NCBI RefSeq assembly: GCF_000026105.1
Contig: NC_008027.1
Coordinates: forward strand, 5,352,501-5,416,500
Direction of reading: 5' to 3'
Source: Pseudomonas entomophila L48
GTDB taxonomy: Bacteria > Pseudomonadota > Gammaproteobacteria > Pseudomonadales > Pseudomonadaceae
Length of the DNA: 64,000 nucleotides
Shown: positions 57,394 through 64,000 of the stretch, one piece after another
Layout of the letters: the number at the start of each line of letters is the position of its first letter
How positions within the stretch are numbered: position 1 is the stretch's first letter
Notes under the pieces: generated by a model
What the model was told of the DNA's origin: nothing
Databases searched by the model: none
Seen by the model: only the letters and a program-made list of their open reading frames with translations
Position numbers and translations under genes: made by a program

Positions 57394-58926
57394 TCACAGG
57401 CTAGGCAGGACCCCAGCCGGAAGCAGGCCAGTCAAGGTGCCGTTGGCCAGCAGCGTGGAGGCCGCCTCGATGTCCGGCGCGAAGAAACGGTCGCGGTCAT
57501 AGTGCGGCACTTCGCGGCGCAGCGCCTGGCGCGCCTGCTCCAGCTTGGCCGAAGTCTTCAGCCCCTTGCGCAGGTCCAGGCCCTGGCAAGCGCCCAGCCA
57601 TTCGATGGCCAGCACGCCCCGGGTGTTCTCGGCCATTTCCCACAGACGCTTGCCGGCGGCCGGGGCCATCGACACGTGGTCTTCCTGGTTGGCCGAGGTC
57701 GGCAGGCTGTCGACACTGTGCGGGTGCGACAGCGCCTTGTTCTCGCTGGCCAGGGCGGCGGCGGTGACCTGGGCGATCATGAAGCCGGAGTTGACCCCAC
57801 CGTTCTCCACCAGGAACGGTGGCAGCTGGGACATGTGCTTGTCCATCATCAGCGAGATGCGGCGTTCGCTCAGCGAGCCGATCTCGGCAATGGCCAGCGC
57901 GATGTTGTCAGCGGCCATGGCCACGGGTTCGGCGTGGAAGTTGCCACCGGAAATCACGTCACCCTCGGCGGCGAACACCAGCGGGTTGTCCGATACGGCG
58001 TTGGCTTCGATGCCCAGCACCTCGGCGGCCTGGCGGATCTGGGTCAGGCAGGCGCCCATGACCTGTGGCTGGCAGCGCAGGGAGTACGGATCCTGGACCT
58101 TGTCGCAGTTCTTGTGCGACAGCGACACTTCGCTGGAGTCACCCAGCAGGTCGCGGAAGCAGGCGGCGGTGTCGATCTGGCCGCGCTGGCCACGCACTTC
58201 GTGGATACGCGCATCGAACGGCGAGCGCGAACCCAGCGCCGCCTCGACGCTCAGGCCGCCACAGGCGATGGCCGCGGCGTACAGGTCTTCGGCCTGGAAC
58301 AGGCCACGCAGGGCGTAGGCGGTGGATGCCTGGGTGCCGTTGAGCAGGGCCAGGCCCTCTTTGGCGGCCAGGGTCAGTGGCTCCAGGCCGGCAACGGCCA
58401 GGGCTTCGGTGGCCGACAGCCATTGGCCCTTGTAGCGAGCCTTGCCCTCGCCCAGCAGCACCAGCGACATGTGTGCCAGCGGCGCCAGGTCGCCGGAGGC
58501 GCCGACCGAGCCTTTGAGCGGGATGTGCGGGTAGACTTCGGCGTTGACCAGGGCGATCAGCGCGTCGATCACTTTGCGACGGATGCCGGAGAAGCCACGG
58601 CTGAGGCTGTTGATCTTGAGCACCATGATCAGGCGCACCAGGCTGTCGTCCAGCGGCGCGCCGATACCGGCGGCGTGGGACAGCACCAGTGAGCGTTGCA
58701 GGTTCTCGAGGTCATGGCTGGCGATGCGGGTCGAGGCCAGCAGGCCGAAACCGGTGTTGATGCCGTAGGCGGTACGGTCTTCGGCGATGATCTGCTCGAC
58801 GCAGGCAACGCTGGCGTCGATGGCGGGCGCGGCGCTGGCATCCAGCTGCAGGCGCACAGGCGCGGCATGGATGGCACGCAGTTGGGCCAGGGTCAGGGTG
58901 CCGGGCTTGAGGGTCAGTTCGGTCAC
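57394..58926 (-). CDS. hutH: histidine ammonia-lyase HutH
   Basis: First step of histidine degradation: removes ammonia to give trans-urocanate. 510 residues; the Ala-Ser-Gly triplet (A143-S144-G145 in [17 protein letters not shown]) cyclises into the MIO electrophile. The active-site region YGINTGFG (Tyr54) is also intact. The start is GTG at 58926 with GGAG seven bases upstream. It is 88 bases after hutU; that gap holds a hairpin and a CA motif. Confidence 0.97.
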   Translation of the reverse strand: MTELTLKPGTLTLAQLRAIHAAPVRLQLDASAAPAIDASVACVEQIIAEDRTAYGINTGFGLLASTRIASHDLENLQRSLVLSHAAGIGAPLDDSLVRLIMVLKINSLSRGFSGIRRKVIDALIALVNAEVYPHIPLKGSVGASGDLAPLAHMSLVLLGEGKARYKGQWLSATEALAVAGLEPLTLAAKEGLALLNGTQASTAYALRGLFQAEDLYAAAIACGGLSVEAALGSRSPFDARIHEVRGQRGQIDTAACFRDLLGDSSEVSLSHKNCDKVQDPYSLRCQPQVMGACLTQIRQAAEVLGIEANAVSDNPLVFAAEGDVISGGNFHAEPVAMAADNIALAIAEIGSLSERRISLMMDKHMSQLPPFLVENGGVNSGFMIAQVTAAALASENKALSHPHSVDSLPTSANQEDHVSMAPAAGKRLWEMAENTRGVLAIEWLGACQGLDLRKGLKTSAKLEQARQALRREVPHYDRDRFFAPDIEAASTLLANGTLTGLLPAGVLPSL

Positions 58927-58945
58927 GTTGCTACTCCAATCGCGT

Positions 58946-58974
58946 GGGGCCTATCAAGGCCCCTTCTTGTTGTT
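58946..58974 (-). promoter_or_regulatory. hairpin plus Crc/Hfq-type CA motif upstream of hutH
   Basis: Read on the minus strand: AACAACAAGAA (58964-58974, contains AANAANAA), then the perfect 6-bp hairpin GGGGCC-TTGATA-GGCCCC (58946-58963), then the hutH ribosome site. It may control translation of hutH separately from hutU. Confidence 0.6.
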
Positions 58975-59014
58975 CAAGTATCACCCCTGCGGGGGGCGAT
59001 CCAAAGCGCGGCGA

Positions 59015-60688
59015 TCAGCCGGTGATCATTGGCAGGTCCAGGCCCTGCTCCTTGGCGCAGTCGATAGCGATCTGGTAACCGGCATCGGCGTGGCGCATCA
59101 CGCCGGTCCCTGGGTCGTTGGTCAGTACGCGGGCGATGCGCTCGGCGGCTTCGTCGGTACCGTCACAGACGATGACCATGCCCGAGTGCTGGGAGAAGCC
59201 CATGCCCACGCCACCGCCGTGGTGCAGCGAAACCCAGGTGGCGCCGCCCGCGGTGTTGAGCAGGGCGTTGAGCAGCGGCCAGTCGGAGACCGCGTCGGAG
59301 CCGTCGCGCATGGCTTCGGTTTCGCGGTTGGGGCTGGACACCGAGCCCGAGTCCAGGTGGTCACGGCCGATCACGACCGGCGCCGACAGCTCGCCGCTGC
59401 GCACCATTTCGTTGAACGCCAGGCCCAGCTTGGCGCGCAGGCCCAGGCCGACCCAGCAGATACGCGCCGGCAGGCCCTGGAAGCTGATGCGCTCGCGGGC
59501 CATGTCCAGCCAGCGGTGCAGGTGGGCGTCGTCCGGGATCAGTTCCTTGACCTTGGCGTCGGTCTTGTAGATGTCTTCTGCGTCGCCCGACAGCGCGGCC
59601 CAGCGGAACGGGCCGACACCGCGGCAGAACAGCGGGCGGATGTACGCCGGCACGAAGCCCGGGAAGTCGAAGGCGTTGGCCACGCCCTCTTCCTTGGCCA
59701 TCTGGCGGATGTTGTTGCCGTAGTCGAAGGTCGGGATGCCCTGCTTCTGGAAGTCGAGCATGGCTTTGACGTGCACGGCCATCGATTGCTTGGCGGCCTT
59801 GACCACGGCAGCCGGGTCGGTCTGGGCGCGGTCACGGTACTGCTCCCAGGTCCAGCCGGCCGGCAGGTAGCCGTTGAGCGGGTCGTGGGCGCTGGTCTGG
59901 TCGGTGACCATATCCGGGCGCACGCCACGCTTGACCAGCTCCGGCAGGATCTCGGCGGCGTTGCCGTGCAGGGCGATGGAGATGGCCTTGCCTTCGGCAG
60001 TGTACTTGGCGATGCGCGCCAGGGCGTCGTCCAGGTCAGTGGCCTGTTCGTCGACGTAGCGGGTTTCCAGGCGGAAATCGATGCGGCTCTGCTGGCACTC
60101 GATGTTCAGCGAGCAGGCGCCAGCGAGGGTCGCGGCCAGAGGCTGGGCACCGCCCATGCCACCCAGGCCCGCGGTCAGTACCCACTTGCCTTTCAGGCTG
60201 CCGTTGTAGTGCTGGCGGCCGGCCTCGACGAAGGTTTCGTAGGTGCCCTGGACGATGCCCTGGCTGCCGATGTAGATCCAGCTGCCGGCGGTCATCTGGC
60301 CGTACATGGCCAGGCCCTTGGCGTCCAGCTCGTTGAAGTGTTCCCAGTTGGCCCAGTGCGGCACCAGGTTGGAGTTGGCGATCAGCACGCGCGGGGCGTT
60401 GCTGTGGGTCTTGAACACGCCGACCGGCTTGCCCGACTGCACCAGCAGGGTTTCGTCATCTTCCAGGCGGGTCAGGGTCTCGACGATCTTGTCGTAGCAC
60501 TCCCAGTTGCGCGCGGCGCGGCCGATGCCGCCGTACACCACCAGCTCTTTGGGGTTCTCGGCGACCTGCGGGTCGAGGTTGTTCATCAGCATGCGCAGCG
60601 GGGCTTCGGTCAGCCAGCTCTTGGCGGTCAGCTTGTTGCCACGCGGGGCGCGGATTTCTACGTCACGGTATTTGTTGTTGTCAGTCAC
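59015..60688 (-). CDS. hutU: urocanate hydratase HutU
   Basis: Second step of histidine degradation: adds water to urocanate to give imidazolonepropionate, with tightly bound NAD as electrophile. 557 residues, standard length. The NAD-binding segment is [20 protein letters not shown]. The conserved Cys region is [13 protein letters not shown]. Start codon is GTG (60688) with GAGGA upstream. Codons 4-6 contain AACAACAA, a CA motif. First gene of hutUHTIG, with a HutC-type palindrome about 70-80 bases upstream. Confidence 0.97.
   Translation of the reverse strand: MTDNNKYRDVEIRAPRGNKLTAKSWLTEAPLRMLMNNLDPQVAENPKELVVYGGIGRAARNWECYDKIVETLTRLEDDETLLVQSGKPVGVFKTHSNAPRVLIANSNLVPHWANWEHFNELDAKGLAMYGQMTAGSWIYIGSQGIVQGTYETFVEAGRQHYNGSLKGKWVLTAGLGGMGGAQPLAATLAGACSLNIECQQSRIDFRLETRYVDEQATDLDDALARIAKYTAEGKAISIALHGNAAEILPELVKRGVRPDMVTDQTSAHDPLNGYLPAGWTWEQYRDRAQTDPAAVVKAAKQSMAVHVKAMLDFQKQGIPTFDYGNNIRQMAKEEGVANAFDFPGFVPAYIRPLFCRGVGPFRWAALSGDAEDIYKTDAKVKELIPDDAHLHRWLDMARERISFQGLPARICWVGLGLRAKLGLAFNEMVRSGELSAPVVIGRDHLDSGSVSSPNRETEAMRDGSDAVSDWPLLNALLNTAGGATWVSLHHGGGVGMGFSQHSGMVIVCDGTDEAAERIARVLTNDPGTGVMRHADAGYQIAIDCAKEQGLDLPMITG
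60672..60679 (-). promoter_or_regulatory. Crc/Hfq-type CA motif in the start region of hutU
   Basis: AACAACAA on the minus strand, codons 4-6 of hutU, matches AANAANAA. Its location just after the GTG start fits repression of translation during growth on preferred carbon sources. Confidence 0.65.
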
Positions 60689-60755
60689 GGGAAAGGTCCT
60701 CTGCGGTCATCCGACGGCATGTGTGTGTCGTGGTGACTATACAAACACATCTTTA

Positions 60756-60769
60756 CTTGTATGTACAAG
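60756..60769. promoter_or_regulatory. HutC operator upstream of hutU
   Basis: CTTGTA-TG-TACAAG, perfect 6-bp arms, similar to the palindrome at 62321 and to known HutC boxes. A further half-site ATACAA lies at 60739-60744. It is 68-81 bases upstream of the hutU start codon. A TTGCCT / TAAAGA pair with 17-base spacing brackets it (60778 down to 60750), a weak promoter candidate whose spacer would be covered by HutC. Confidence 0.8.
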
Positions 60770-60815
60770 CATAGGCAACCAAAAAAGGCCGACCGTTCCT
60801 CGGATGAAAACGAAA

Positions 60816-60919
60816 AGGGGCCGCTGCGCGACCCTTTCGCGGCACAAGGCCGCTCCTACAGGATTGCGCATGACCTGTAGGAGCGGCCTTGTGCCGCGAA
60901 AGGGCTGCGCAGCAGCCCC
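60816..60919. repeat. REP-like inverted pair, family B
   Basis: Arms CCTTTCGCGGCACAAGGCCG / complement, flanked by GGGGCCGCTGCGCG and GGGCTGCGCAGCAGCCCC. It lies between the hutD stop and the hutU promoter region. Confidence 0.9.
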
Positions 60920-60937
60920 ATTTCAAAGATTACGAAT

Positions 60938-61510
60938 TCAGCGAGCCATCAGCTCGATCAGGCAGAACCGCCCCTGCACGTCCAGTTCCAGCAACCCTTC
61001 GTTGCCATCGATCCGCAGGCAGTCATACCGCCCAAGCTCCTGCGTGCCCTGCCCGGCCAGCGCCACCTCGACATGATTGCCGGCGGCGAACAGCAACACC
61101 GTCGACGCCGAACTGAACAACCGGCTGCTGCCATCCAGCCACTGCAAGCGCGCCCGATACCGCTGCGGCGCATAGATCAGGTTGAAATCACGGATCGCCC
61201 CGCCCAGCAGCTTGCAGCTGACCTGGCTCTCGCCACTGAAGGCGAACGCATCGAACGGCAGCAGCGGCCGACTGGCCTGGCCATCGACCAGCAGGCGCAT
61301 GCCATCGCCCTGCAGCACGGTGATGATCCGCTGGTACCCGGCGAAGGTGGAAAAACCACCGGACTCCTCGATGTCGGCAATCGACAGCCGCCAGCCGAAA
61401 CCGTCCAGGCTGTCGCCAGCGTCACGGGTGATCTCTTCGGTGAAACCACCACCGTTCTTCCAGGGCATGCGCGGGTAGTCGTGGGCGCGCAACAGCTGCA
61501 GCTGGCTCAT
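60938..61510 (-). CDS. hutD: HutD family protein
   Basis: Conserved hut-linked protein of 190 residues with a bicupin-like beta fold. In P. fluorescens HutD is proposed to act as a governor setting an upper limit to hut expression; its ligand may be formylglutamate. Start region LLRAHDYPRMPWKNGGGFTEEI and the internal GWRLSIADIEESGGFSTFAGYQR are family signatures. It overlaps hutC by four bases (ATGA), so the two are coupled. Confidence 0.93.
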   Translation of the reverse strand: MSQLQLLRAHDYPRMPWKNGGGFTEEITRDAGDSLDGFGWRLSIADIEESGGFSTFAGYQRIITVLQGDGMRLLVDGQASRPLLPFDAFAFSGESQVSCKLLGGAIRDFNLIYAPQRYRARLQWLDGSSRLFSSASTVLLFAAGNHVEVALAGQGTQELGRYDCLRIDGNEGLLELDVQGRFCLIELMAR

Positions 61511-62253
61511 TTGCTGAATCGTCCTTCAAGGCGATGACGGGAACCGGGGTGGATCAGGCGCGCGGCGGTCACCGGCTGGCGGCCCGACCAGGTGCGGCGG
61601 CGGATCAGCAGGCAGGGCTCGCCCCGCTCGATCTGCAACAGCTTGCATTCTTCAGGCTCGGCGAGGATGGCCTCGACCACGTGCTCGCCTTCGGTGAGCG
61701 GCGCGACCTGCGACAGGTAGGCGTAGGGCGTCTGCCGGGTGAAGTCCTGCTTGAGGTAGTCCGGGGCGATGGCCGCGTTGACGTAGCGGTCCTCGATCTG
61801 CACCGGCACGCCGTTCTCGTAATGCACGATCAGCGAGTGGAACACCCGCTGGCCTTCGCGCATGTCCAGGGCCAGGGCGCGCTCGGAGCCGGCGGCTTCC
61901 TCGGCGAGCTTGATCACCTGGCAGCTATGCTGGTGGCCACGGCCGGCGATCTCGTCGGCGATGTTGTTGACCTCGAACAGCGCCGAGCGGGTCTTGGGCT
62001 CGGCGACGAAGGTGCCGACGCCCTGCATGCGCACCAGCAGGCCCTCGGCGGTCAGCTCGCGCAGTGCGCGGTTGATGGTCATGCGGCTGAAACCCAGCTC
62101 GTTGACCAGCTCGCTCTCGGAAGGCACCCGATGATGAGGCGGCCAGCTGCCGCTCTCGATCTGCTGGATGATCATCTGTTTCACCCGGGCGTAGAGCGGC
62201 GCCGGCCCTTCGCCCATCTGGGCAACCAGCGCGGAGACAGGAAGTGTCGGCAC
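61507..62253 (-). CDS. hutC: histidine utilisation repressor HutC (GntR/HutC family)
   Basis: Repressor of the hut genes, released by urocanate. 248 residues: an N-terminal winged helix (PLYARVKQMIIQQIESGSW, VNELGFSRMTINRALRELTAEGLL) and a C-terminal UTRA effector domain ending in the typical RRTW-SGRQPVTAARLIHPGSRHRLEGRF. Start is GTG at 62253, after AAGGA; a longer frame reading to 62346 would run through the operator and is rejected. Divergent from hutF, with an operator between them, so HutC probably autoregulates. Confidence 0.95.
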   Translation of the reverse strand: MPTLPVSALVAQMGEGPAPLYARVKQMIIQQIESGSWPPHHRVPSESELVNELGFSRMTINRALRELTAEGLLVRMQGVGTFVAEPKTRSALFEVNNIADEIAGRGHQHSCQVIKLAEEAAGSERALALDMREGQRVFHSLIVHYENGVPVQIEDRYVNAAIAPDYLKQDFTRQTPYAYLSQVAPLTEGEHVVEAILAEPEECKLLQIERGEPCLLIRRRTWSGRQPVTAARLIHPGSRHRLEGRFSK

Positions 62254-62320
62254 GGCGTTGAGTCCTTGTACGGTTGGAGTGAACGGTAGCTTGCCGGAGT
62301 TTACCCGGCAGGCAAACGGC

Positions 62321-62336
62321 TGTATATGTATATACA
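62321..62336. promoter_or_regulatory. HutC operator between hutC and hutF
   Basis: TGTATAT-GT-ATATACA, perfect 7-bp arms, extended on the right to TACAAG. It is 27-42 bases upstream of hutF and about 68-83 upstream of hutC, able to control both. Shares the TGTA...TACA(AG) pattern with 60756-60769. Confidence 0.82.
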
Positions 62337-62341
62337 AGTTG

Positions 62342-62349
62342 AACAATAA
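62342..62349 (+). promoter_or_regulatory. Crc/Hfq-type CA motif before the hutF ribosome site
   Basis: AACAATAA matches AANAANAA and ends one base before AGGA, the hutF ribosome site. Confidence 0.65.
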
Positions 62350-62362
62350 CAGGATTTCACCG

Positions 62363-63727
62363 ATGCCAGCCTATTTCGCCGAACGCGCCCTGCTCCCCAC
62401 GGGCTGGGCCCGCAATGTCCGCCTGGAGGTCGCCGCCGATGGCCGGCTGGCCGCGATCATGGCCGATGCCGACGCCGAGGGCGCCGAGCGCCTGGCCGGC
62501 CCGTTGCTGCCGGGCATGCCCAACCTGCACTCGCACGCGTTCCAACGGGCCATGGCGGGGCTGGCGGAAGTGGCCGGCAACCCCAACGACAGTTTCTGGA
62601 CCTGGCGCGACCTCATGTATCGCCTGGTCGGGCGCATCACCCCGGAGCAGTTGCAGGTCATCGCCCGCCAGCTCTATATCGAGATGCTCAAGGCCGGCTA
62701 CACCTCGGTGGCGGAATTCCACTACGTACACCATGACCAGGCCGGCCAGCGCTACGCCGACCCGGCCGAGCTGTCACGGCGCATCAGCGCCGCCGCGGCG
62801 GCCAGCGGCATCGGCCTGACCTTGCTGCCGGTGCTTTACAGCCATTCGGGCTTTGGCGGGCAGGCGCCCAATGAGGGGCAGCGCCGCTTCATCAACTCGA
62901 CCGAACAGTACCTGCAACTGCAGCACCAGCTTGCCCCGCTGCTGGCGCAACAGCCGGCGCAGCAACTGGGTTTGTGCTTCCACTCCTTGCGCGCCGTCAC
63001 CCCAGGGCAGATCGCCGATGTGCTGGGTGCCAGCGACAAGGCTTGCCCGATCCATATCCACATCGCCGAGCAGCAGAAGGAAGTCGACGACTGCCTGGCC
63101 TGGAGCGGCCTTCGCCCACTGCAATGGCTGTACGAGCATGTCGAGGTGGATGAGCGCTGGTGCCTGGTGCATGCCACCCATGCCGAAGCCGACGAAGTCG
63201 CCGCCATGGCCCGCAGTGGTGCGGTGGCCGGGCTGTGCCTGACCACCGAGGCCAACCTCGGCGATGGCATCTTCCCGGCCGTGGATTTCCTGGCCCAGAA
63301 CGGGCGGATGGGGATCGGCTCGGACAGCCACGTGTCGCTGAGCGTGGTCGAGGAACTGCGCTGGTTGGAATACGGCCAGCGCCTGCGCGACCAACGGCGC
63401 AACCGGCTGTATCGCGCGGACCAGCCGATGGTCGGGCGGACCTTGTACGACGCCGCGCTGGTGGGCGGCGCGCAGGCGCTGGGGCAGCCGATCGGTGAAC
63501 TGGCGGTGGGCAAGCGAGCGGACTGGCTGGTGCTGGATGGGCAAGACCCGTACCTGGCGGTGGCCGATGGCGATGCCATCCTCAATCGCTGGCTGTTCGC
63601 CGGTGGCGACCGTCAGGTGCGCGATGTGATGGTCAACGGCCAGTGGGTGGTGCGCCAGGGGCGGCATGAGCAGGAAGAGGCGAGCGCGGTGGCGTTTGTC
63701 GAGGTACTGCGTCAGTTGCTGGCCTGA
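62363..63727 (+). CDS. hutF: formimidoylglutamate deiminase HutF
   Basis: Fourth step of the Pseudomonas histidine pathway: deaminates N-formimino-L-glutamate to N-formylglutamate, which HutG then splits. Amidohydrolase of 454 residues with the metal-binding PNLHSHAFQRAMAG, then HIHIAEQQKEVDDC, VHATHAE and IGSDSHVSLS. ATG at 62363 has AGGA eight bases upstream; the upstream in-frame extension runs through the operator. Transcribed divergently from hutCD. Confidence 0.96.
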   Translation: MPAYFAERALLPTGWARNVRLEVAADGRLAAIMADADAEGAERLAGPLLPGMPNLHSHAFQRAMAGLAEVAGNPNDSFWTWRDLMYRLVGRITPEQLQVIARQLYIEMLKAGYTSVAEFHYVHHDQAGQRYADPAELSRRISAAAAASGIGLTLLPVLYSHSGFGGQAPNEGQRRFINSTEQYLQLQHQLAPLLAQQPAQQLGLCFHSLRAVTPGQIADVLGASDKACPIHIHIAEQQKEVDDCLAWSGLRPLQWLYEHVEVDERWCLVHATHAEADEVAAMARSGAVAGLCLTTEANLGDGIFPAVDFLAQNGRMGIGSDSHVSLSVVEELRWLEYGQRLRDQRRNRLYRADQPMVGRTLYDAALVGGAQALGQPIGELAVGKRADWLVLDGQDPYLAVADGDAILNRWLFAGGDRQVRDVMVNGQWVVRQGRHEQEEASAVAFVEVLRQLLA

Positions 63728-63738
63728 AGCGCCGGCGC

Positions 63739-63857
63739 TGTGGGAGCGGCCTTGTGTCGCGAAAGGGCCGCAAAGCGGCCCCAGCAACATCTGCATCGAC
63801 ATCGACATCCCGGGGGCGCTGTGCGCCCCTTTCGCGACACAAGGCCGTTCCCACAGG
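63739..63857. repeat. REP-like inverted pair, family B
   Basis: Arms TGTGGGAGCGGCCTTGTGTC and facing complement (one mismatch), with inner GGGCCGCAAAGCGGCCCC and GGGGGCGCTGTGCGCCCC hairpins. It lies between the convergent hutF and lipocalin genes. Confidence 0.9.
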
Positions 63858-63888
63858 GGGCGTGGCTATCTCTAAATATTGAGCCGTC

Positions 63889-64000
63889 TCAATGCCGGGC
63901 GACGATATCCTTGTCCGGCGTGCGCCAGATCAACCGGCTGGTGTCGAAGCCCTGCTGCCGCGCCCTGGCAAGCAGGTTCTCCCGCTCCCAGGCCGGCAGC
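63889..64000 (-). CDS. probable lipocalin / outer membrane lipoprotein Blc, C-terminal fragment
   Basis: The last 36 codons of a minus-strand gene that continues beyond the window. The frame reads LPAWERENLLARARQQGFDT then SRLIWRTPDKDIVARH and a TGA. The pattern 'REN/REK-LL-A-A-QGFDTSRLIW' is like the C-terminus of bacterial lipocalins (Blc), which are small outer-membrane lipoproteins binding lipids. Too little is visible to be sure. Confidence 0.55.
   Translation of the reverse strand, partial: LPAWERENLLARARQQGFDTSRLIWRTPDKDIVARH

Noticed and set aside
63793..63809. Tandem ATCGAC units (CATCGACATCGACATC)
   Set aside because: Only about two and a half short units inside a REP spacer; too small to call a functional repeat.
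1..64000. CRISPR array, prophage, IS element, tRNA or rRNA
   Set aside because: Repeats are inverted pairs scattered one per gap, not direct repeats with regular spacers. No transposase, integrase or phage gene, and no tRNA cloverleaf or rRNA stretch was recognised.

Overview
The window is ordinary chromosomal core DNA of a fluorescent Pseudomonas. Gene order and protein sequence fit the P. putida group: the pilGHIJ-chpAC / gshB-tonB3-algH-ruvX-pyrRBC' / hslVU / phaC1ZC2DFI / ubiEJB-hisIE-tatABC / opgGH / hut succession is characteristic, and composition is strongly G+C-rich with GC-ending codons. No rRNA, tRNA, insertion sequence, prophage or CRISPR array was found. Two genes are cut by the window edges: a DEAD-box helicase on the left and a probable lipocalin on the right.

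Layout. 1-8.6 kb: RhlE-type helicase tail, YceI/cytochrome b561 pair, a secreted FAD amine oxidase with an odd C-terminal tail, bioA preceded by an unknown gene, the usual rsmE, and a PAQR/hemolysin-III membrane protein. 8.7-17.9 kb (minus strand): the Chp chemosensory cluster pilG-pilH-pilI-pilJ-chpA-chpC, lacking pilK and chpB. 18.2-24.2 kb (plus): gshB, tonB3, algH, ruvX, pyrR, pyrB and the catalytically dead dihydroorotase-like pyrC'. 24.3-26.9 kb: hslVU behind a near-consensus heat-shock (sigma-32) promoter, then a DUF971 gene. 27.3-33.9 kb: the complete medium-chain-length polyhydroxyalkanoate (PHA) locus, phaC1-phaZ-phaC2-phaD facing phaI-phaF, plus a small PHA-system protein. 34-40.1 kb (plus): ubiEJB, hisIE, tatABC and a second RsmE-like methyltransferase fused to the tat operon by a GTGA overlap. 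40.2-44.3 kb: two tandem chemoreceptors with long periplasmic ligand domains. 44.4-53.3 kb (minus): a polar amino-acid ABC transporter, opgGH for osmoregulated periplasmic glucans, dtd and pip. 53.8-63.7 kb: the histidine utilisation regulon hutUHTIG, hutCD and hutF.

How it works together. The hut genes take histidine in (HutT) and degrade it through urocanate, imidazolone propionate, formiminoglutamate and formylglutamate (HutH, HutU, HutI, HutF, HutG). HutC is the repressor; two palindromes that fit its operator lie upstream of hutU and between hutC and hutF. The pha genes store surplus carbon (PhaC1/PhaC2), remobilise it (PhaZ), organise granules (PhaF/PhaI) and are controlled by PhaD. An 18-base inverted motif shared by the phaC1 and phaI upstream regions is a candidate PhaD site. 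AANAANAA motifs of the Crc/Hfq catabolite-repression type lie at or near the starts of phaC1, hutU, hutH, hutT and hutF.

Most intergenic gaps carry inverted pairs of Pseudomonas REP-like repeats of at least three families. Several sit inside apparent operons (between the ABC binding protein and permease genes, between hutH and hutT), where they may set expression ratios. The largest inverted repeat is a composite element of about 340 bp between pip and hutG. I did not find a clearly new multi-gene system. The best leads are the shared pha motif, the tat-linked second RsmE, the amine oxidase tail, the adaptation-less Chp cluster with substituted Hpt sites, and the 53.5-kb inverted repeat.
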